Source of the DNA: Parasutterella muris
GTDB taxonomy: Bacteria > Pseudomonadota > Gammaproteobacteria > Burkholderiales > Burkholderiaceae_F
Direction of reading: 5' to 3'
Assembly: GCF_009767915.1 (NCBI RefSeq)
Contig: NZ_WSRP01000020.1
Location: 1 to 47,041, forward strand
DNA length: 47,041 nt
Positions within the stretch are counted from its first letter, which is position 1; each line of letters begins with the position of its first letter. Below, piece after piece: positions 8,180-14,684 of this stretch. The notes beneath the pieces were generated by a model. The model was not told the origin of the DNA. It saw only the letters and a program-made list of their open reading frames with translations, and made no database searches. A program made the position numbers and the translations under genes.

Positions 8180-8217
8180 GGGACTCAACCCGCACTTGCC
8201 GGTGCGGGAAGAGTCCC
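8180..8217 (+). ncRNA. Compound leader hairpin, copy 2
   Basis: Outer stem GGGACTC (8180-8186) with GAGTCCC (8211-8217); inner stem CCCGCAC (8189-8195) with GTGCGGG (8202-8208), loop TTGCCG. Inner stem is one pair longer than in copy 1, by paired changes on both arms. Confidence 0.7.
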
Positions 8218-8238
8218 TGATTAATAAGGAGATTTGTC

Positions 8239-8388
8239 GTGCCAACACTCAAAACAACACGACTACTTCTGCTCCTTATCGTGTTGAGGGAATTATCCGT
8301 CAATGCTGACTTTGTTGTCAACTTTGAAGGCTCAATTTCCTTTGCGATCATTGGAGCAGCGGCGCTTTTGCTTTTGATTAAGCAATAG
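8239..8388 (+). CDS. 49-residue hydrophobic protein, copy 2
   Basis: GTG start, AAGGAG 9 bases upstream, TAG stop. Begins MPTLKTTRLLLLLIV and then matches copy 1 to the last residue; the one visible codon difference near the end (CTA to CTT) is silent. That pattern supports translation of both copies. Same candidates as copy 1: type I toxin, membrane peptide, or leader-controlled effector. Confidence 0.6.
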   Translation: MPTLKTTRLLLLLIVLRELSVNADFVVNFEGSISFAIIGAAALLLLIKQ

Positions 8389-8397
8389 CGTTGTGCG

Positions 8398-8432
8398 ATG
8401 CCGGGACGGTTGTTTTGTTCCGGTATTTTTTT
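8398..8432 (+). terminator. Rho-independent terminator of copy 2
   Basis: ATGCCGGGA (8398-8406) pairs with TTCCGGTAT (8418-8426), with G-U pairs, then a run of seven T. It also ends the plus-strand transcript before the convergent DnaC-like gene. Confidence 0.75.
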
Positions 8433-8446
8433 AAGATTTTTTGAGT

Positions 8447-9214
8447 TCACAGGGATTTCCTCCGAAAACTCGGCCAATTGAACACAACAATCTGAGAAGA
8501 TTCACAGACACGATCAAACGACCGTTCTTCCAGATATTCCTCGATTGAATCTGCACCTGTGAGGTTCAGGTTTGAGACAAAAATCGTCGGACGCAATGAC
8601 TCGTATCGGTTGTTGATCACCTCAAAAAGTAAATCCCGATCCCTGGAGGAAGCACTTCGGTAAGCTCCGATTTCGTCAAGAACGAGCAGATCGACTGCGG
8701 TGAATTGTCTAATCATTTCTTCCTGGGTCGTTCCTGTTCCCGCCCAAGTTGATTTGATTTTGCACAACAGTTTGTCCACAGAGGTGAAAAATCCGGAATG
8801 CCCGGCTCGAATGACTTGAGAAAGAGTGGCACACGCCAAATGAGTTTTTCCTGTCCCGCATGTGCCGATCAACAGAAGTCCACGCCCATCTGCCAGAGAA
8901 TTGGTGAAATTATCTGCAAAGCTTTGACAGGATTCGAGCGCGAGTTTCTGATTGCCCGAAGCGGTTACGTAATTCTCAAAACTCCTCTCAGCAAAACGAA
9001 GTGGAATTTGACTCTCGCCGAAAATTTTCCGGATGCGGCTTTCTTCTCGGCAAACAGGACATTCAGCCGATAAAACGATGCCCCCGCCGATTAGACCTTC
9101 GTTGCGAAGCATTGATGCAAACCATCCATGCCTTTCACAGCACTTCGCTATGTAGCGGCTTTCATCAATTTTTTCTCTTGGGGTGAAGTTGTTCATGACT
9201 ACCTCGATTCTCAT
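8447..9214 (-). CDS. DnaC/IstB-like AAA+ helicase loader
   Basis: 255 residues. A cysteine-rich N-terminal region (CCERHG, CPVC near residue 52) may bind zinc. The ATPase core has Walker A GTCGTGKT at 117-124 and Walker B LLVLDEIG at 176-183, with sensor-like FVSNLNL near 216. This fits DnaC-type loaders that bring the replicative helicase to a plasmid or phage origin. It follows the initiator candidate with an ATGA overlap. A second ATG at 9196 has a GAGG ribosome-binding site and may be the true start. No transposase is adjacent, so IstB is less likely. Confidence 0.85.
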   Translation of the reverse strand: MRIEVVMNNFTPREKIDESRYIAKCCERHGWFASMLRNEGLIGGGIVLSAECPVCREESRIRKIFGESQIPLRFAERSFENYVTASGNQKLALESCQSFADNFTNSLADGRGLLLIGTCGTGKTHLACATLSQVIRAGHSGFFTSVDKLLCKIKSTWAGTGTTQEEMIRQFTAVDLLVLDEIGAYRSASSRDRDLLFEVINNRYESLRPTIFVSNLNLTGADSIEEYLEERSFDRVCESSQIVVFNWPSFRRKSL

Positions 9215-10476
9215 TTTTTGTAATTCGGATCGATCTTCCAGGTTCCATCAGGCAGTTGGATCAAGCCCTTCGTGTAATCACGCTGCGGCCCTTGTTTGGG
9301 TGCGGCTCGAAGCGTTCCGTCCGGAAGTTTGACCACGCCGGCGTAATAATCGCGCTCGGCGAATTTCTTTGGTGCTGTGGGTTTGCTTCGGTTTCTCAGT
9401 GCGGCAGATTCTCTCTGGAGAGATTTCACAACAAAGGCGATTGCTGAGCTGAGCGGTTTGTTTTCCTTGTCCTTGGCTGCCTGACAGCGAGAGAAAACAG
9501 CCTGAAAAGTTTCTAAATCAAAGTTTTTAAAGTCCCGAACGAGATCGTCAATCGCCTGCTGATTCTCCGCTTTTCGTCTCATCCAGCCTTTCAGATTTTT
9601 TTCGTCCAGACCGAAATACTTCAAAATCGATAGAAATTCATCTACCGAACATTCCCGATTTTCTTGCGCGAAAAGTTGTTCAACTTGTTTATCCGATACG
9701 GATTCCGATACCGATTTATTTTTTATATTTTTTTTATTAATAAAATTATCCGAATCAGAATCGGATTCCGACGCGCGCGTGTGCGTACGAGGGTGAGGGC
9801 AGGGGACATCACCTTCATCGGCGGTTTCGGCTAAGTCCTCAGAATGCCCGTGATTAAAGGCGTTGGGCGTTTCTTCTTCATCAGTTGCAAACGCTTTGTT
9901 GGTAGTTTGTTGCGTGTTTGTAGCCGTTTTGTTAGACCTTTGTTGTTCGTTTGTTGGCAGTTTGTTGATAGTTTGTTGTCTATTTGTTGAAAGTTTGTTA
10001 AAGCTTTGTTGTTCGCTTGTTGGCGATTTGTTGATGTTTTGTTGCCCGTCTGTTGATGTTTTGTTGAAAGGTTGTTGCTCAGCACGCATTTTTTTTGCCT
10101 CCGCGCTGGCTAATCCGGCTTTCCGTCGAGCAAGACGTTTTAAAACTTCCTGTTCGATCGCGGCTTCAAATTTTTCTTCAGCTTCTTGTTGAGCAAGGAG
10201 CATATTTTCTATTCGCTGATCAGCATACAGGCCGTTTTCAAGAATGAAGAATTTAGAGAGAACTTTCTCTAAGGTTCTCTTTTGCTCATTTGTATACTGC
10301 GGATAAAGGCCCTCTATATCGTCAACGCTTAATGCTGAGCCCTTCAGAGAGTATCCAAGCCTTAGTTTGAAAAGGCAAATTAACTGAGCATCTGGTAGGC
10401 GCATGTAATCTTGCGTGAACTCCTCGGGTGTGATGCTGTAAGCCTTCAAAGAGAAGGACAATCCAGACCTAAACAT
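9211..10476 (-). CDS. Replication initiator candidate (phage-type replisome organiser) with internal repeat array
   Basis: 421 residues. The N-terminal ~110 residues resemble DUF1376/YdaU-like or phage replisome-organiser winged-helix domains (RLPDAQLICLFKLRLGYSL). Residues ~132-196 are an 11-residue repeat of the form QQxxNKxxTNx. An acidic, serine-rich linker and a helical C-terminal domain follow; the end carries two similar motifs, YAGVVKLPDGTL and YTKGLIQLPDGTW. The repeat is encoded by 17 tandem 11-bp units, so the DNA may be the origin, as in lambda O. Promoter and operators are at 10509-10547. The DnaC-like gene follows with overlap. The exact family is uncertain. Confidence 0.6.
   Translation of the reverse strand: MFRSGLSFSLKAYSITPEEFTQDYMRLPDAQLICLFKLRLGYSLKGSALSVDDIEGLYPQYTNEQKRTLEKVLSKFFILENGLYADQRIENMLLAQQEAEEKFEAAIEQEVLKRLARRKAGLASAEAKKMRAEQQPFNKTSTDGQQNINKSPTSEQQSFNKLSTNRQQTINKLPTNEQQRSNKTATNTQQTTNKAFATDEEETPNAFNHGHSEDLAETADEGDVPCPHPRTHTRASESDSDSDNFINKKNIKNKSVSESVSDKQVEQLFAQENRECSVDEFLSILKYFGLDEKNLKGWMRRKAENQQAIDDLVRDFKNFDLETFQAVFSRCQAAKDKENKPLSSAIAFVVKSLQRESAALRNRSKPTAPKKFAERDYYAGVVKLPDGTLRAAPKQGPQRDYTKGLIQLPDGTWKIDPNYKK
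9895..10077. repeat. Seventeen tandem 11-bp repeats (candidate iterons / replication origin)
   Basis: TTTGTTG or a one- or two-base variant recurs at 9895, 9906, 9917, 9928, 9939, 9950, 9961, 9972, 9983, 9994, 10005, 10016, 10027, 10038, 10049, 10060 and 10071: exactly 11 bases apart every time, close to one helical turn. The four bases between cores vary. Because 33 is three units, the protein repeat has 11 residues, and another minus frame encodes the same motif. Confidence 0.85.
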
Positions 10477-10508
10477 AATTAAATTCCAGTTGGCATAGTT
10501 ATAGTATC

Positions 10509-10561
10509 TTTGCTATTAATAATAGTGGAATTTTGCTACTATTTCAATAAATTGTTATAAT
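10509..10561. promoter_or_regulatory. Divergent promoters with two repressor operators between rep and the small secreted protein
   Basis: Plus promoter: TTGCTA (10533-10538), 17-base spacer, TATAAT (10556-10561). Minus promoter for the initiator: TTGAAA (complement of 10542-10547), 17-base spacer, TATTAT (complement of 10519-10524). Two operator-like sites share the TTGCTA half-site, at 10509-10527 and 10532-10547, and cover both promoters. The same half-site recurs beside the CI-like repressor gene. Confidence 0.7.
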
Positions 10562-10584
10562 TAGTCAAAATAAGGAGTAGAAAT

Positions 10585-10878
10585 ATGAATCGAGTTTTAG
10601 CCCTATCTGTGTTTTTATTACTATCCAATGTGCAGGCCGCTTCGCTGCATACGATTGAAATATCAAATCTCAATTCATCAGAACTAATTAATCTCGCTAA
10701 TTCACTAAAGGTGGAAAAAGATCAGTGTGAGGTTCAGGATTTAGAAGCTATCGCTGACAGGGCTAGATTTTTAAACGAAAAAAAATCTCTTACGTTAGAT
10801 AATAGATTTTTAATTATGAATAAAGTTACAAAACAGCGTGTTGGATGTAGGAAGCAAAAACTTTTATTTAGACGTTAG
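10585..10878 (+). CDS. Small secreted protein
   Basis: 97 residues with a clear Sec signal peptide (hydrophobic LALSVFLLLSNVQA, likely cleaved near residue 18). The mature part is polar and has two cysteines (near 48 and 88). It has an AAGGAG ribosome-binding site and the strongest promoter in this area just upstream, under operator control. No family recognised. It stands alone between rep and the repressor; the tail overlaps nothing. Confidence 0.65.
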   Translation: MNRVLALSVFLLLSNVQAASLHTIEISNLNSSELINLANSLKVEKDQCEVQDLEAIADRARFLNEKKSLTLDNRFLIMNKVTKQRVGCRKQKLLFRR

Positions 10879-10908
10879 GTTGGACGTGGCCAAGGTGGAG
10901 GTGTCTTT

Positions 10909-11622
10909 TTATAAAGGCTTACATTCCCAAAGCATCTTTACTTTCCCCAAAAAATCAATTTGCTCTTTATTGTCCACGACCTCTTCTAAGAGGTCGCTTT
11001 TAATAATAAGCCGCCCATCAATTAATTCAGAAATATTTCTGAATTTTGGTTTTCCATTTGTCTGTATAAGGTAGACTCCATCTCCGGCGAAAGAATTAAT
11101 CGCCCTGTCAACAATGGCTATCGAGTTCCGAGGCATTGTCTTATACATTGCATTATCAGAAGTTAAGTACCCGACGAGCTCAGCTTTTTCAGACTGCTTC
11201 ATCGCATTTACTAAAAAGTTTGTCAATTGAATTTCTCCTTTTAATCTAGTATTCAATTGCGATTCAAACTCAGTAGTGACGATCTCGTACAAGGGTATCG
11301 ACTCGGTATTATTCTCGTTTAATGGAGTTATGACTGGAGACTGGATATTCTCTAAATCGGGACGCAAAGGCTGTATTTCTTTGTGAAACTTGTCCATCCA
11401 TCCAGACGGTAATCGTAAGCGAGCCTCTATATCTCTTGCTAAAGCTGTCCCCATCGTGCGGGATTTTCCAGTTGAAGGAACTATTGCTTTGTTTTTTATT
11501 TGACTTAGCGTTCCGTCTTTACGTTTTCTTCCAAGCGCGACATTAAGGTTTGCAATTGTTTTGTATTGCTCGATAAGAAACAAAAGATTTTGTAATCTGT
11601 TTTCCCTGATTTCTTCTTTCAT
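10909..11622 (-). CDS. CI-like phage-type repressor with degenerate S24/LexA-like C-terminal domain
   Basis: 237 residues. The N-terminal ~95 residues should bind DNA (a region with SQIKNKAIVPSTGKSRTMG typical of this repressor group). The C-terminal part follows the LexA/S24 layout: SDNAMYKTMPRNSIAIVD corresponds to GDSMxPxIxxGDxVxVD, then GDGVYLI. The catalytic serine position is SDNAM and the expected lysine region reads PKFRNI, so autocleavage may be lost. Divergent from the YdaS/Cro-like gene, the classic switch arrangement. It probably represses its own promoter, the downstream operon and the replication promoter. Confidence 0.75.
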   Translation of the reverse strand: MKEEIRENRLQNLLFLIEQYKTIANLNVALGRKRKDGTLSQIKNKAIVPSTGKSRTMGTALARDIEARLRLPSGWMDKFHKEIQPLRPDLENIQSPVITPLNENNTESIPLYEIVTTEFESQLNTRLKGEIQLTNFLVNAMKQSEKAELVGYLTSDNAMYKTMPRNSIAIVDRAINSFAGDGVYLIQTNGKPKFRNISELIDGRLIIKSDLLEEVVDNKEQIDFLGKVKMLWECKPL

Positions 11623-11686
11623 GGCTTGCTCCAGCAGGAACTCTAATTATTAGCAGAAGAAAAAAATCAAAAGTCTATTTGCGATT

Positions 11687-11737
11687 CTTTACTATAGTAG
11701 CAACAGATTTTTTATAGTATAATTGCTACAATAGCAG
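11687..11737. promoter_or_regulatory. Operators and promoter between the repressor and the YdaS/Cro-like gene
   Basis: Two sites with TTGCTA half-sites: CTTTACTATAGTAGCAA (11687-11703) and TTGCTACAATAGCAG (11723-11737, with a GCTA/TAGC dyad). A TATAAT at 11718-11723 lies between them and should drive the plus strand. They match the sites at 10509-10547. Confidence 0.65.
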
Positions 11738-11770
11738 TATTAGTTATCAGCTTGAATTTAGCGAGTACTT

Positions 11771-12022
11771 ATGAAGTTGCAAGAATACTTTTTAACAGAA
11801 GGCGCGAAAACACCATATGCGTTATCGAAGTACTTAAAAATTTTGCCTTCAAATGTTTACGGGTGGCTGCGGCACAATCGTAACATTCCGGTTGCTCATT
11901 GCGCCAAGATTGAAAGATTCACGGATGGAAAAGTTACCTGCGAAGAACTCAATCCTGGCTACGATTGGGATGCGCTGTGGAACGCACTCTCTAACCGTGA
12001 GGAGCGCAGAAAAAATGCCTAA
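11771..12022 (+). CDS. YdaS/Cro-like helix-turn-helix protein
   Basis: 83 residues. The layout fits YdaS/Cro family regulators: YFLTEGAKTPYALSKYLKI, then VYGWLRH as recognition helix and IPVAHCAKIERFTDGKVTCEEL. It lies divergent to the CI-like repressor and first in the plus-strand operon, as Cro does. It overlaps the following AlpA-like gene by 8 bases. It would compete with the repressor for the TTGCTA operators. Confidence 0.8.
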   Translation: MKLQEYFLTEGAKTPYALSKYLKILPSNVYGWLRHNRNIPVAHCAKIERFTDGKVTCEELNPGYDWDALWNALSNREERRKNA

Positions 12023-12302
12023 TGTATATGCGCAGCTCAGAGCAGAACAGGTTGCAGATCGCTTGGGGATTTCTCTCTCCACGTTCAACCGTTTAATCAA
12101 AACTGAAACAAGCTTTCCCAAACCAATCAAGTATTCATCTCGGTGGGTGGCTTGGTTTGAGCTTGAGGTCAATGATTGGATTTTGCGTAAAGCAGCGGAA
12201 CAAAGGGGAGTCGAGCCGGAAGTTCTGCTGAGTCATTTGCGTGAAATCGCTCCGCAGTCTGAACAACAATCGGAACAATTCAATCAGATAGGGGCAGCTT
12301 AA
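12015..12302 (+). CDS. AlpA-like (MerR-type helix-turn-helix) regulator
   Basis: 95 residues from the ATG at 12015, which overlaps the upstream stop. Motif LRAEQVADRLGISLSTFNRL followed by FPKPIKYSSRWVAWFELEV is the AlpA pattern (helix-turn-helix plus wing). Such proteins act as excisionase-like factors or activators of mobile-element genes. The C-terminus is glutamine-rich. Upstream in-frame codons exist, but the 12015 start is coupled to the YdaS-like gene and preferred. Confidence 0.75.
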   Translation: MPNVYAQLRAEQVADRLGISLSTFNRLIKTETSFPKPIKYSSRWVAWFELEVNDWILRKAAEQRGVEPEVLLSHLREIAPQSEQQSEQFNQIGAA

Positions 12303-12332
12303 AAAAATAAAAACTCACTCCCCCGATAAAAA

Positions 12333-12719
12333 ATGACGAACTTCTTTGAAATATTGGCGAACTTTTTTGAAAGTCATTTGGCGCTGATAATTGCGAGTTT
12401 ATGGATTTTCAACATTGGATTCCTGGTCTACGCCGCTTTCTATAAAGTTAAATGGGATGATGACAAACGGGTTATTGCAGCTTTTCTCTTGGCTCTTCTG
12501 AATTTTTATGTAACCGGAATGTATATAGGTATTGCAGAAAGACAACCAACCTCTGAGTCATCTGTCAGACCATTTTCTTCATTTGCTCAACCGCTTCATA
12601 AACAGGAACTACGTACAAGACATACGGTGACTTCCTCAAGGATGTATAGATGGAAATCCTTATCACTCCTTCAGTTTCAATGTTCCTTTTTAAAGGCGGC
12701 AGGAGGATGCTATGACTAA
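12333..12719 (+). CDS. Small membrane protein; tail antisense to the next gene
   Basis: 128 residues. The first ~75 residues hold two good membrane segments (LALIIASLWIFNIGFLVYAA and VIAAFLLALLNFYVTGMYIG). From 12565 on, the frame runs opposite the minus-strand gene 12565-13143 and the sequence loses membrane character. No family recognised. It ends 8 bases into the next plus ORF (12712), so translation could continue. The real protein may be only the N-terminal part, or the tail may be a read-through extension. Confidence 0.55.
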   Translation: MTNFFEILANFFESHLALIIASLWIFNIGFLVYAAFYKVKWDDDKRVIAAFLLALLNFYVTGMYIGIAERQPTSESSVRPFSSFAQPLHKQELRTRHTVTSSRMYRWKSLSLLQFQCSFLKAAGGCYD

Positions 12720-13143
12720 TTTCCTTAGCGTCATCCAGAATAAAAGGGATATTCCTGTAAAGAATCCTTTCTCGCTTCGAATCGGACTCGAACAATCCGA
12801 AAGGTTCAGTTCTCACGGAATACAGAACAAAAGGAGCAGATGCTCTAACGATTCTAAGGCTCAGACAGCAAAACTCTCTTGTGATTACAAATGTGGGTTC
12901 TATAACTGGCTGATAGCAGTCGTGGGATGTACGGTATTGCAATATTGCCACGAACGAGTAAGTGACTGTGGCTATTACCATTACCGCATTAAAAAAAGCA
13001 ATTGCCTTATCTTGACTGAGGGCGATGAGGCCAAAAAAAATTGGCCCATAAACAATGAGAGTAGCAACTCCAAACCAAATCAAAAACAAATAATCCGCAC
13101 GATTAGCTCTTTCCGGTCTGTACAACAGTGTTTTCTTTATCAA
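12565..13143 (-). CDS. Membrane-anchored protein with beta-rich domain (antisense gene 1)
   Basis: 192 residues from a TTG start with a strong GGAGG site. Two N-terminal membrane segments (~20-75) precede a beta-rich domain with LSLRIVRASAPFVLYSV. The two other complete antisense genes (14488-14958, 15865-16308) share this plan: membrane anchor plus a ~100-residue strand-rich domain with a similar short core. The promoter-like TAGAAT at 13189-13194 (complement) and RBS lie in the 72-bp repeat. No known family; entry exclusion or immunity would fit the place but is a guess. Confidence 0.6.
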   Translation of the reverse strand: MIKKTLLYRPERANRADYLFLIWFGVATLIVYGPIFFGLIALSQDKAIAFFNAVMVIATVTYSFVAILQYRTSHDCYQPVIEPTFVITREFCCLSLRIVRASAPFVLYSVRTEPFGLFESDSKRERILYRNIPFILDDAKEISHSILLPPLKRNIETEGVIRISIYTSLRKSPYVLYVVPVYEAVEQMKKMV

Positions 13144-13839
13144 CTTTTCCTCCGCGTATTGGGTTGGGATTTTTTATTGGATTTTCAAATTCTACCCAGT
13201 ACTGCGGAGGCCTCAGCCAGGGGAAGACGAGAGAATGACATTAGTAGGATTAGCGTCAATTACGATAGCCGTCTCTCTATCCGTTCTACTAAAGAAGAAT
13301 ATAGCTTGGATCGTCTCGCTGTTTCAGGGAACGATACCGTGCCTAGTGTACTTTACGATAAAAGATTATGTCCCTCTAATAATAGAGGCGACATTGCTAT
13401 TCGCTTTATTTGCTTATTCCTATGGTTTTCTGCGACCATTTTTTTCACGCAGATTTCGAGAATGGACAGACATAGAATTTATTCTATATTTTCTGCTAAT
13501 GCTCCTTCTTTGCGCCCTTGTATTCATTCTCTTCGAAGTGTTCGAATCCGGTTTAGAACTCTTTTGCTCGGTCTGACTTTTTTCATTCCTCATTTCAGCA
13601 ACAGTCATCGCCGAAAACAAAGCGCAAAACATAGACATTGCAGTGCACAAGAAATCAGTCATTTTGGGTTCTTTATACCAACAAACAATCAGCGCGATAA
13701 GGCTGGCAGACGACCAGAACATAAATTTATCGACGGAATCAACTTTCATTTTTTACTCCGCGTATTGGGTTGGGATTTTTTTAGGGATAGTCAAATTCTA
13801 CCCAGTACCGCGGAGGTCTTAGCCAGGAGGATCGGATGA
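12712..13839 (+). CDS. Sense pass-through ORF opposite two antisense genes
   Basis: 375-codon open frame covering all of 12712-13839 opposite antisense genes 1 and 2. It has a perfect AGGAGG five bases before its ATG, overlaps the upstream ORF's stop, and its own stop (TGA 13837-13839) overlaps the ATG of the next gene (13836). The product looks like no known protein and is rich in S, R and N. Probably not a functional protein; more likely an open frame kept to let ribosomes pass. It also overlaps the 13235 gene in another frame. Confidence 0.35.
   Translation: MTNFLSVIQNKRDIPVKNPFSLRIGLEQSERFSSHGIQNKRSRCSNDSKAQTAKLSCDYKCGFYNWLIAVVGCTVLQYCHERVSDCGYYHYRIKKSNCLILTEGDEAKKNWPINNESSNSKPNQKQIIRTISSFRSVQQCFLYQLFLRVLGWDFLLDFQILPSTAEASARGRRENDISRISVNYDSRLSIRSTKEEYSLDRLAVSGNDTVPSVLYDKRLCPSNNRGDIAIRFICLFLWFSATIFFTQISRMDRHRIYSIFSANAPSLRPCIHSLRSVRIRFRTLLLGLTFFIPHFSNSHRRKQSAKHRHCSAQEISHFGFFIPTNNQRDKAGRRPEHKFIDGINFHFLLRVLGWDFFRDSQILPSTAEVLARRIG
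13150..13221. repeat. 72-bp divergent-promoter-like repeat, copy a
   Basis: Direct repeat of 13756-13827. Its ends CTCCGCGTATTGGGT and ACCCAGTACTGCGGAG form an imperfect stem. The left arm is the ribosome-binding site of the minus gene; ATTCTA (13189-13194) is a TAGAAT -10 box on the minus strand. It lies between the starts of a minus and a plus gene. Confidence 0.8.
13235..13576 (+). CDS. Four-segment membrane protein
   Basis: 113 residues with about four membrane segments (LASITIAVSLSVLL, IVSLFQGTIPCLVYF, ATLLFALFAYSYGF, FILYFLLMLLLCALVFILF). It starts 14 bases after the 72-bp repeat with an AGGGGAAG site. No family recognised. Its last third is overlapped by the minus gene 13420-13749, and a pass-through ORF covers it in another frame. 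Confidence 0.55.
   Translation: MTLVGLASITIAVSLSVLLKKNIAWIVSLFQGTIPCLVYFTIKDYVPLIIEATLLFALFAYSYGFLRPFFSRRFREWTDIEFILYFLLMLLLCALVFILFEVFESGLELFCSV
13420..13749 (-). CDS. Membrane protein, shortened relative of antisense gene 1 (antisense gene 2)
   Basis: 109 residues. The first ~55 residues have two membrane segments (FWSSASLIALIVCW, LCTAMSMFCALFSAMTV) laid out like antisense gene 1, and the same 72-bp repeat lies upstream with the RBS GGAG. After residue ~58 it runs opposite the 13235 gene and is basic, without the beta-rich domain. It looks like a truncated duplicate whose 3' end was replaced. Confidence 0.45.
   Translation of the reverse strand: MKVDSVDKFMFWSSASLIALIVCWYKEPKMTDFLCTAMSMFCALFSAMTVAEMRNEKSQTEQKSSKPDSNTSKRMNTRAQRRSISRKYRINSMSVHSRNLREKNGRRKP
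13756..13827. repeat. 72-bp divergent-promoter-like repeat, copy b
   Basis: Same length and order as copy a: CTCCGCGTATTGGGTTGGGA at the left end, AAATTCTACCCAGTAC near the right, then GCGGAGG and AGCCAGG. The following AGGAGG serves the 13836 gene. Confidence 0.8.
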
Positions 13840-14021
13840 TGCCTGAACTGTTTTTCTTCATCATTCTCGGCCTGTGCTGCCTGACTATTGCGCCTCTGTT
13901 TTTGTTCCAAAACGATGGAGACCCAGTGTCCTTCACTGCACCGGGACTAATGCTGATCGGCATTATGTTTGTCCTCATTGGCTGCTGCGGATTTGTAGGG
14001 CTGGAGAGTTACGGGAGCTGA
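13836..14021 (+). CDS. Two-segment small membrane protein
   Basis: 61 residues, two membrane segments (FFFIILGLCCLTIAPLFLF and LMLIGIMFVLIGCCGFVGL). AGGAGG precedes the start by 5 bases; the ATG overlaps the pass-through stop. Starts the run of three closely spaced membrane-protein genes before TrbM. Unknown family; small conjugation accessory proteins of this kind are common in such operons. Confidence 0.6.
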   Translation: MMPELFFFIILGLCCLTIAPLFLFQNDGDPVSFTAPGLMLIGIMFVLIGCCGFVGLESYGS

Positions 14022-14022
14022 T

Positions 14023-14364
14023 GTGATGAAAACTTTCAATTATCCGATAGGAGACATGGTTATTCCCTATGTCAACTCTATTATTCCTGACATTTTGTTC
14101 TTCTTTGTTTTGTGTTTTTTGTTGCTCTCAGTATTTGAAACTTTCTATTGTTTTTTTCTTTTGCAATCAGAAAATGCGGAAAGGGTCAAGAAAGAATTTT
14201 TAAAGTTGCTGGTTGTCACCACATTCCTGCTACAAAGCGTTGGAGCCTACTTTCTCTTTAAAGCAATTCTTTCGCCAGCGCCTTCGTGTGCTTATTTACA
14301 CAATGACGGCTGCAATCTTAATAGAGCGCTGTTTCTTAAAGCTGCGATAGGTATGGGAGGCTAA
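14023..14364 (+). CDS. Membrane protein with two to three segments
   Basis: 113 residues. Segments at ~22-48 (DILFFFVLCFLLLSVFETF) and ~65-88 (LLVVTTFLLQSVGAYFLF), then a short loop with two cysteines (CAYLHNDGCN) that could form a disulfide outside the cytoplasm. It starts one base after the previous stop. Unknown family. Confidence 0.6.
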   Translation: MMKTFNYPIGDMVIPYVNSIIPDILFFFVLCFLLLSVFETFYCFFLLQSENAERVKKEFLKLLVVTTFLLQSVGAYFLFKAILSPAPSCAYLHNDGCNLNRALFLKAAIGMGG

Positions 14365-14366
14365 AG

Positions 14367-14684
14367 ATGGAATGTCTTTATTACTTGCTCGGAGCTTTTG
14401 CGCCACTAGCCATAGCTTTCTTCTTATGGTCGATAGGAAGAGACTATCTAATCGAATCATTTTTAAAAGCATGGGCTCTTATCTGCTTTATTGCTCTTGT
14501 TGTTTTAGCTCTGAAAGAACCTTGTGAACCTCTGACAACTGAAACTCCTGCAAAGAAAAATAACAGCGAAAGTTCATGCTGGTTTCAGCTTGAACAAAAA
14601 CATCTATCCGGCCCACTTTTTGGGTTTCCCACCTATCGGGTAGGTAATCCACTACAAATTGCCAAGCAGGAGAATGAGTTATGA
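14367..14684 (+). CDS. Membrane protein, 3' end antisense to gene 14488-14958
   Basis: 105 residues. N-terminal half has two membrane segments (LLGAFAPLAIAFFLWSIG, AWALICFIALVVLALKEP); the tail from about residue 45 runs opposite the minus gene. Starts two bases after the previous stop. Its stop TGA overlaps the ATG of the next open frame (14681). Unknown function. Confidence 0.5.
   Translation: MECLYYLLGAFAPLAIAFFLWSIGRDYLIESFLKAWALICFIALVVLALKEPCEPLTTETPAKKNNSESSCWFQLEQKHLSGPLFGFPTYRVGNPLQIAKQENEL

Larger units (their letters stand above)
8080..8432 (+). repeat. Tandem unit, copy 2
   Basis: Second copy of the 366-bp unit, with the same order: TAGAAT, hairpins, 49-codon ORF, terminator. 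Most substitutions lie in the hairpin arms and in the first codons of the ORF. Confidence 0.8.

Noticed and set aside
7488-8477. 329-residue minus-strand ORF with an internal duplication
   Set aside because: The duplication is simply the antisense reading of the two plus-strand RNA/small-ORF units; the real conserved signals (RBS, hairpins, terminators) are on the plus strand.
8447-9214. IstB of an IS21-type insertion sequence
   Set aside because: No IstA transposase or terminal repeats nearby; overlap with an initiator gene fits a DnaC-type loader.
9831-10085. 84-residue minus ORF rich in QQ..NK..TN
   Set aside because: It is another frame of the 11-bp repeat array; no RBS and no sequence outside the repeats to support it.
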